A stretch of DNA of 8,902 bases, from contig DATEDC010000083.1 of the NCBI GenBank assembly GCA_035286585.1, positions 1 to 8,902 on the forward strand. The letters are read 5' to 3'. Below the pieces are notes generated by a model that searched no databases, was not told the origin of the DNA, and worked only from the letters and a program-made list of their open reading frames with translations. A program made the translations under genes and the position numbers. This DNA comes from DSOS01 sp035286585. Lineage in GTDB: Bacteria > Chloroflexota > Anaerolineae > Anaerolineales > UBA4823. This document shows, piece by piece, positions 7,207 to 8,902 of this stretch; within the stretch, counting starts at the first letter, position 1; every line of letters starts with the position of its first letter.

Positions 7207-7227
7207 TATGATAGATATTTTTAGAGA

Positions 7228-7434
7228 GCGTTCGGAAACTCAAGTCTGCCAATTCTCGGTCATGTCATTCCGAGGAACGGAGGTGCTGGACGCTCCTTAT
7301 TTGATTGAATTGTCACTGCGAGCGGAGCGTGGCAGTCTCCTTGATCATTTTGTGTGGCCCACGAAGTGCGAGCGGCTTTCTAGTAGCGGAGTGACGAAGA
7401 ATCTCTCCAATTGGACCGGGTAGTTACCGAACGC
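7228..7434. repeat. MITE-like or palindromic-repeat element between rfbC and rfbB
   Basis: GCGTTCGGAAACT (7228-7240) and AGTTACCGAACGC (7422-7434) form an inverted pair matching at 12 of 13 positions. Weaker symmetry extends outward (6 of the next 10), and CCAATT appears a little inside both ends. The 207-base unit holds three degenerate direct copies of a roughly 45-base motif about 48-50 bases apart. I see no protein worth calling and no clear target-site duplication. The gap left of it (7435-7496) shows nothing recognisable: no convincing terminator after rfbC and no clear promoter for rfbB. It may be a small non-autonomous mobile element or a cluster of dispersed extragenic repeats. The inverted repeat is directly seen; mobility is inferred. 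Confidence 0.5.
7263..7408 (+). repeat. Three degenerate direct copies of a ~45-bp intergenic repeat
   Basis: Copy A (7263-7298) begins TGTCATTCCGAGGAACGGAG and ends GCTCCTT. Copy B (7311-7342) begins TGTCACTGCGAGCGGAGCG and ends TCTCCTTG. Copy C (about 7366-7408) holds GTGCGAGCGG and ends CGGAGTGACGAAGAATCTC. TGCGAGCGG recurs exactly 50 bases apart (7317 and 7367). The motif closely resembles the dispersed GTCATTGCGAGCGAAGCGAAG...CAATCTCC type of intergenic repeat that I recall from many bacterial genomes. That family match is from memory and unverified. Confidence 0.55.
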
Positions 7435-7496
7435 CTTCTTTAAAGTCAAAGCTCTTTCAATTGCCTGAAATATTCACAGCGCCCACCGGGGAGGGA

Positions 7497-8045
7497 TTAC
7501 GCATAGACCTCGGCCTGGGCGAGCGTCGCCCCCTGGCTGTCTTTTGGGGATAAAAGCAGCGCTTGCCCATCTTCCAGCGGCCAGGTGATGCCGATTTGGG
7601 GGTCGTTCCAGATCAGCGTGCGCTCCCATTCCGGGGCGTAGTAATCGGTGGCTTTGTAGATCAGCTCGGCCCATTCGCTGAGCACGTAAAACCCATGCGC
7701 AAAACCGGGCGGGATCCACATTTGCAGCTTGTTTTCCGCCGACAGCCTGGCCCCTTCCCATTGGCCAAAGGTGGGCGATGAGCGGCGCAGGTCGACCGCC
7801 ACGTCGTACACCTCCCCGGCGATCACCCTGACCAGTTTACCCTGTGGCTGGCGAATCTGGTAGTGCAGGCCGCGCAGGGTGCCGCGCCTGGATCGAGAGT
7901 GGTTGTCCTGGACGAAATGGGTGGGCAATCCGGCTTCGGCGAAGCACCTTGCCTGGTAAGTCTCCATGAAGAAGCCGCGCGCGTCGCCGAAAACCACGGG
8001 CTTGATCAGGATGACTTCTGGTATGGTAGTGGGGATAAATTCCAT
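7497..8045 (-). CDS. rfbC: dTDP-4-dehydrorhamnose 3,5-epimerase
   Basis: RmlC/RfbC epimerises C3 and C5 of dTDP-4-keto-6-deoxyglucose to give dTDP-4-dehydro-L-rhamnose, the third pathway step, in a cupin fold. From the ATG at 8045 the product is 182 residues. VVFGDARGFFMETY (17-30) opens the family signature. TLRGLHYQ (56-63) carries the catalytic base H61. VYDVAVDLRRSSPTFGQW (79-96), IPPGFAHGFYVLS (111-123) and KATDYYAP (131-138), with the active-site tyrosine, follow. A GTG at 8066 overlapping the upstream GT2 stop (GTGA) would add seven residues. I prefer the ATG because the family motif starts within a few residues of it, though its ribosome binding site is weak. It sits apart from rfbBAD across the repeat-bearing gap. 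Confidence 0.94.
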   Translation of the reverse strand: MEFIPTTIPEVILIKPVVFGDARGFFMETYQARCFAEAGLPTHFVQDNHSRSRRGTLRGLHYQIRQPQGKLVRVIAGEVYDVAVDLRRSSPTFGQWEGARLSAENKLQMWIPPGFAHGFYVLSEWAELIYKATDYYAPEWERTLIWNDPQIGITWPLEDGQALLLSPKDSQGATLAQAEVYA

Positions 8046-8062
8046 CGTCAGCGTCCGGAGGC

Positions 8063-8860
8063 TCACAACATGGCTATTTTATCGTAAAGACTGCGCCTGA
8101 GCCACAGGCGCATGTTCAATGGCAACCAGGCATAAATGATTGGCCGGATTTTAGCTTTGAAATACAGCCAGGAAAGGCGGCTGCCGCCCTCCCGAAAATG
8201 GACGCGCAGCATCTCGGGCCAGCAGCGGTCATCGGCGAAGACCGATTTGCCCTGGCTGTGCAGGCGGAAGTTCGCCCAGCAGCGTGGGTGGTAGTGCAAC
8301 GCGCTGACGCGCGCCAGGCGCACCCACAGGTCGTAATCCATGGCGAAGTAAAATGATGGATCGAGAGGCCCCACCTGTTGCCACAGCGCGGCTCTGAAAA
8401 AGGCAGCCTGCTGGGGGATGTGCACGTAGCCCCTGCGCAGGCGTTGGTAATCCGTCTGGCGGGCCGGGAACTGGCCGATCACCCGCCCGTGCTCGTCGAC
8501 CAGGTTGGCGTCGCCGTAGACCATGCCCGCCTCGGGATGAGCTTGCAAGTAAGCGACCGCCTCGGAGACCGCCTGCAGCAGATAGCTGTCGTCGGAGTTC
8601 AGCCAGGCGAAGATCTCGCCCCGGGCGCGAGCGAAACCCTTGTTGAGCGCCTCGGTCTGGCCCCTGTCCGGCTCGGAAACCCACCAGCCCAGGCGGTCGG
8701 CGTAGCGGCGGATGATCTCCAGGCTGCCGTCCGTAGAGCCGCCATCGACGATCAAATATTCAATCCGGGGGTAATCCTGGGCGAGCACCGACTGGATCGT
8801 TTCCTCCAGAAAGCGCCCCTGGTTGAACGATGGGGTGACAATGGAAACCAGCGGCTGCAT
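8063..8860 (-). CDS. Family 2 glycosyltransferase
   Basis: The 265-residue product is a GT-A fold, GT2-type enzyme acting at the cytoplasmic side with a nucleotide-sugar donor. VSIVTPSFNQGRFLEETIQS (5-24) is the N-terminal signature. YLIVDGGSTDGSLEII (35-50) binds nucleotide, and IFAWLNSDDSYL (82-93) supplies the DxD-like metal-binding segment. HIPQQAAFFR and AMDYDLWVRLA further on match the acceptor-side acidic motif of the family. The C-terminus is basic and aromatic (YFKAKIRPIIYAWLPLNMRL) and might sit on the membrane. The ATG at 8860 has AGGG close upstream and AGGAG further away. The neighbouring rml genes make a rhamnosyltransferase possible, but the sugar cannot be read from sequence. 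Confidence 0.9.
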   Translation of the reverse strand: MQPLVSIVTPSFNQGRFLEETIQSVLAQDYPRIEYLIVDGGSTDGSLEIIRRYADRLGWWVSEPDRGQTEALNKGFARARGEIFAWLNSDDSYLLQAVSEAVAYLQAHPEAGMVYGDANLVDEHGRVIGQFPARQTDYQRLRRGYVHIPQQAAFFRAALWQQVGPLDPSFYFAMDYDLWVRLARVSALHYHPRCWANFRLHSQGKSVFADDRCWPEMLRVHFREGGSRLSWLYFKAKIRPIIYAWLPLNMRLWLRRSLYDKIAML

Positions 8861-8865
8861 GGTCC

Positions 8866-8902
8866 CTACCAGGTCTCCTGGGGGTACAGGCGCCCCGCCA
8901 GG
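8866..8902 (-). CDS. Possible C-terminal end of an upstream gene (partial)
   Basis: One minus-strand frame reads LAGRLYPQETW and stops at TAG (8868-8866), five bases before the GT2 start. All eleven codons end in G or C, as do most codons of the neighbouring genes, and the spacing suits this operon. With only eleven codons visible, no family can be named and a chance frame cannot be excluded. Confidence 0.35.
   Translation of the reverse strand, partial: LAGRLYPQETW

Noticed and set aside
7208..7213. TATCAT as a minus-strand -10 box for rfbB
   Set aside because: It resembles TATAAT, but a transcript starting from it would lack the rfbB ribosome binding site, and no good -35 stands at the right distance.
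7208..7423. A 71-residue plus-strand frame in the rfbC-rfbB gap
   Set aside because: It is a translation of the degenerate repeats, of a kind often miscalled as small proteins. There is no supporting start site or family.
1..8902. CRISPR arrays, tRNA or rRNA genes, transposase genes, attachment sites
   Set aside because: I looked on both strands and saw no regularly spaced identical repeats with unique spacers, no cloverleaf-like sequence, no rRNA signature and no transposase or integrase protein.

Overview
The window is a slice of a surface-polysaccharide (O-antigen-like or exopolysaccharide) locus. Every supportable gene lies on the minus strand, so transcription runs from high to low coordinates. 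The DNA is mostly GC-rich and the genes are tightly packed. GTG and TTG starts are used, and GTGA or ATGA overlaps join several genes. The organism is a bacterium. Protein style (the DPLWAVS-type methyltransferase, the methyltransferase with a coiled-coil tail, the GT39-like protein beside an rml block) makes me lean towards Chloroflexota (Anaerolineae-like), but that is inference from memory and no marker gene is present.

In transcription order: (1) 8861-8902, a possible last few codons of an upstream gene; (2) 8063-8860, a GT2 glycosyltransferase; (3) 7497-8045, rfbC/rmlC; (4) 7194-7496, the only long gap, holding a degenerate repeat element bounded by 13-bp inverted repeats; (5) 6108-7193 rfbB, 5221-6111 rfbA and 4336-5217 rfbD, a tightly coupled block that completes the dTDP-L-rhamnose pathway; (6) 2741-4327, a polytopic GT39/PMT-type (GT-C) glycosyltransferase; (7) 1869-2630, a small AT-rich SAM methyltransferase set off by a 110-bp AT-rich spacer; (8) 687-1856, a Methyltransf_24-type methyltransferase fused to a coiled coil with 21-residue repeats; (9) 1-690, the N-terminal 230 codons of a GT4-type glycosyltransferase cut by the window edge.

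Together, RfbA/B/C/D make dTDP-L-rhamnose. The GT2 and GT4 enzymes probably transfer sugars to a lipid-linked glycan at the cytoplasmic face. The GT-C protein probably adds a sugar from a polyprenyl-phosphate donor within or across the membrane. The two methyltransferases probably decorate or cap the glycan. No exporter, polymerase or chain-length gene is visible.

The points most worth a second look are the methyltransferase-coiled-coil fusion, which recalls the WbdD chain-length ruler; the MITE-like element splitting rfbC from rfbB; the abrupt AT-rich composition of the 1869-2740 cassette; and a strong in-frame internal ribosome binding site in the GT4 gene.
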